Source: an uncultured Pseudomonadota bacterium (GTDB lineage: Bacteria; Myxococcota_A; UBA796; SXON01). Taken from it: a DNA stretch of 60,375 nt. The stretch lies in assembly GCA_903900265.1 (NCBI GenBank), contig CAIUMM010000176.1:1-60375 (forward strand). The letters run 5' to 3'. The notes beneath the pieces were generated by a model. It was not told the origin of the DNA, made no database searches, and worked only from the letters and a program-made list of their open reading frames with translations. Below are positions 59,375-60,375 of the stretch, piece by piece (within the stretch, counting starts at the first letter, position 1; each line of letters opens with the position of its first letter). The translations under genes were made by a program, and so were the position numbers.

Positions 59375-60177
59375 GGCACGGCCTGGGTGCGGTCATAGAC
59401 CCGCACCGCGTCGACCAGCATGGTGGCGGGGAAAGGCGTGGAGTCGTCGGGCGCCTGCACGTAGTTGCCGCCGACCGCGAGGTTCAGGATCAAGAACCAG
59501 TCGCCGTCAAACACCCACTCGGTCCCTGCGGGAAGATCGCCCCGGCGCACCGTCTGTACGCGGTCGCCGTCTACCCAGAACGCGAGGTGATCGGGGTCGA
59601 TATCTACCGCGAAGGTGTGGAATCCGTCGGCGAACGTGCCGTCGGTCAGGTCGTAGCCGTCGGAGATGCCGCCCGCGCCCGAATAGCCCGGGCCGTGCAC
59701 GGTGGCGTAGCTGGTGCCGGGGTCCTCACCCTTGTACTCCATGATGTCGACTTCGCCGCAGATCGGCCAGCCTTCGGTGTCGATGCCGGTCCCCAGCAAC
59801 CAGAACGCCGGCCAAAGACCTTTGCCTGCGGGGAGCTGGATGTCCGCCTCGTAACGGCCGATGCCGTGGGTGAACGTGTCGCGCGTTGTCAGGCGGGCGG
59901 AGGTGTAGGCGTTGCTGCCGACGGTCTCTTTCAGGGCGGTGATCGCCAGATGTCCATCCCCGTCTAAAGCCGCGTTTTTGAGGCTGTCGGAGTCGTACTC
60001 GAGCTGGTTGTTGCCCCAGCCGTCGCCGCCCACGTCGGGCACCCAGACGGTGGGATCCGGTGCTGTGCCGCTCGCACCGTCAAAGTTGTCCGACCACGTC
60101 AGCGTCCACGAGGTGTCGAGCGCGTCGGGCGTCGGGGCCGTGCAGGCCAGCATTGTCGTGATCACGACCAGCATCAT
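59371..60177 (-). CDS. GH16 beta-glucanase, lipoprotein
   Basis: A 268-residue secreted glycoside hydrolase family 16 enzyme. The active-site motif is GEVDIMEYKG with nucleophile Glu142 and acid/base Glu147 (E-x-D-x-x-E). The lipoprotein start is MMLVVITTMLAC. LTWSDNFDG and WPAFWLLG are the typical N-terminal strands; DRTQAVP closes. The extra Met in the motif (DIME) indicates the beta-bulge form, found in laminarinases and other beta-1,3-glucanases. It would cut polymer outside the cell for import. ATG 60177 overlaps the upstream stop. Confidence 0.93.
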   Translation of the reverse strand: MMLVVITTMLACTAPTPDALDTSWTLTWSDNFDGASGTAPDPTVWVPDVGGDGWGNNQLEYDSDSLKNAALDGDGHLAITALKETVGSNAYTSARLTTRDTFTHGIGRYEADIQLPAGKGLWPAFWLLGTGIDTEGWPICGEVDIMEYKGEDPGTSYATVHGPGYSGAGGISDGYDLTDGTFADGFHTFAVDIDPDHLAFWVDGDRVQTVRRGDLPAGTEWVFDGDWFLILNLAVGGNYVQAPDDSTPFPATMLVDAVRVYDRTQAVP

Positions 60178-60375
60178 CGTGCACCTCCGCGCGTGTAGTA
60201 GACATCGTCGATCAGCAGGTTGTCCCCGGTGTTGCCGCTGGCGCCCACCAAGAGCAATGCGACGGTCACCGAACTCAGGTCCGCGCCATCGAAGTCCGCG
60301 GTGGGGATGTCGAGCACGTGCCAATCGCCGTCAGCGACGAGCCCGTAGTCGGTCACGTCCACCCGCGACTCCACG
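60174..60375 (-). CDS. 3' end of a carbohydrate-binding protein (gene continues beyond the window)
   Basis: 66 residues at the right edge with the jelly-roll pattern DVTDYGLVADGDWHVLDIP, TVALLLVGASG and LLIDDVYYTRG, which is a common ending of carbohydrate-binding modules attached to glycosidases. Five-prime part missing, so length and catalytic domain are unknown. Its stop overlaps the GH16 start, making it the first known gene of the operon. Confidence 0.65.
   Translation of the reverse strand, partial: VESRVDVTDYGLVADGDWHVLDIPTADFDGADLSSVTVALLLVGASGNTGDNLLIDDVYYTRGGAR

Overview
The window is GC-rich, almost gap-free bacterial chromosome; no intergenic stretch exceeds about 200 bases. Several features point to a Myxococcota-like (deltaproteobacterial) Gram-negative. 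There is a C-terminal tag of the MYXO-CTERM type (Cys-Gly-Cys, hydrophobic helix, Arg cluster) at 26584-27606, MopE-type calcium/copper-binding motifs, a Hanks-type kinase with an extracellular domain, an aerobic caa3-type oxidase, and many small lipoproteins. This assignment is inferred; no rRNA or tRNA gene is present to anchor it. Neighbouring genes very often overlap by 1-10 bases (ATGA, GTGA, TTGA, TGATG), so most blocks look like tightly coupled operons.

Layout. 1-11112: part of an extracellular polysaccharide region, with UDP-glucose dehydrogenase, a YgiQ-type radical SAM protein, a divergent methyltransferase/AlkP-superfamily phosphodiesterase pair, a Wzc-type polysaccharide co-polymerase/tyrosine kinase and an O-antigen-ligase-like protein with a TPR tail. 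11109-20933: a respiratory block (surf1, ctaA, ctaB, coxB, ctaD, ctaE, a subunit IV-cytochrome c fusion, a CtaG-like assembly factor, a YtkA-like lipoprotein, a di-heme peroxidase). 20958-22794: two ten-cysteine paralogous lipoproteins and type 2 IPP isomerase. 22852-26146: a sulfatase-like gene split by a complete insertion sequence with 17-bp inverted repeats and an 8-bp target duplication. 26214-31538: a LapA-like membrane protein, then a minus-strand cassette of kinase, exported protein, MopE-like protein, receiver protein and MYXO-CTERM protein. 31640-40667: a giant SPFH protein with vault-like repeats, a HupE/UreJ-like protein, a membrane glycosyltransferase-like gene with an in-frame stop, a TfdA-type dioxygenase and a Ski2-like helicase. 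40707-45957: a RIO kinase, the ethanolamine ammonia-lyase genes eutB-eutC with the shell gene eutL, and a divergent organophosphate-type MFS transporter. 46008-51391: a repeat lipoprotein, a peptidoglycan amidase without export signal, a Cys-motif membrane protein, a NUDIX fusion, a pentapeptide-repeat protein and a lipoprotein behind a sigma54-like promoter. 51411-52434: a Fur-box-controlled pair (beta-barrel-like protein and mono-heme lipoprotein). 52535-60375: an eight-gene overlapping minus-strand beta-glucan locus (carbohydrate-binding protein, GH16 endoglucanase, family-5 ABC importer, GH1 beta-glucosidase).

The genes work as modules: polymer export at the surface; an aerobic terminal oxidase with its heme A and copper assembly factors; ethanolamine breakdown; and extracellular hydrolysis, import and intracellular cleavage of beta-glucan. 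The strongest candidates for something unusual are the repeat-bearing SPFH protein, the kinase/receiver cassette, the second cytochrome c domain on oxidase subunit IV, the lone EutL shell protein, and the very short, uncharged lipoprotein signals shared by many genes.
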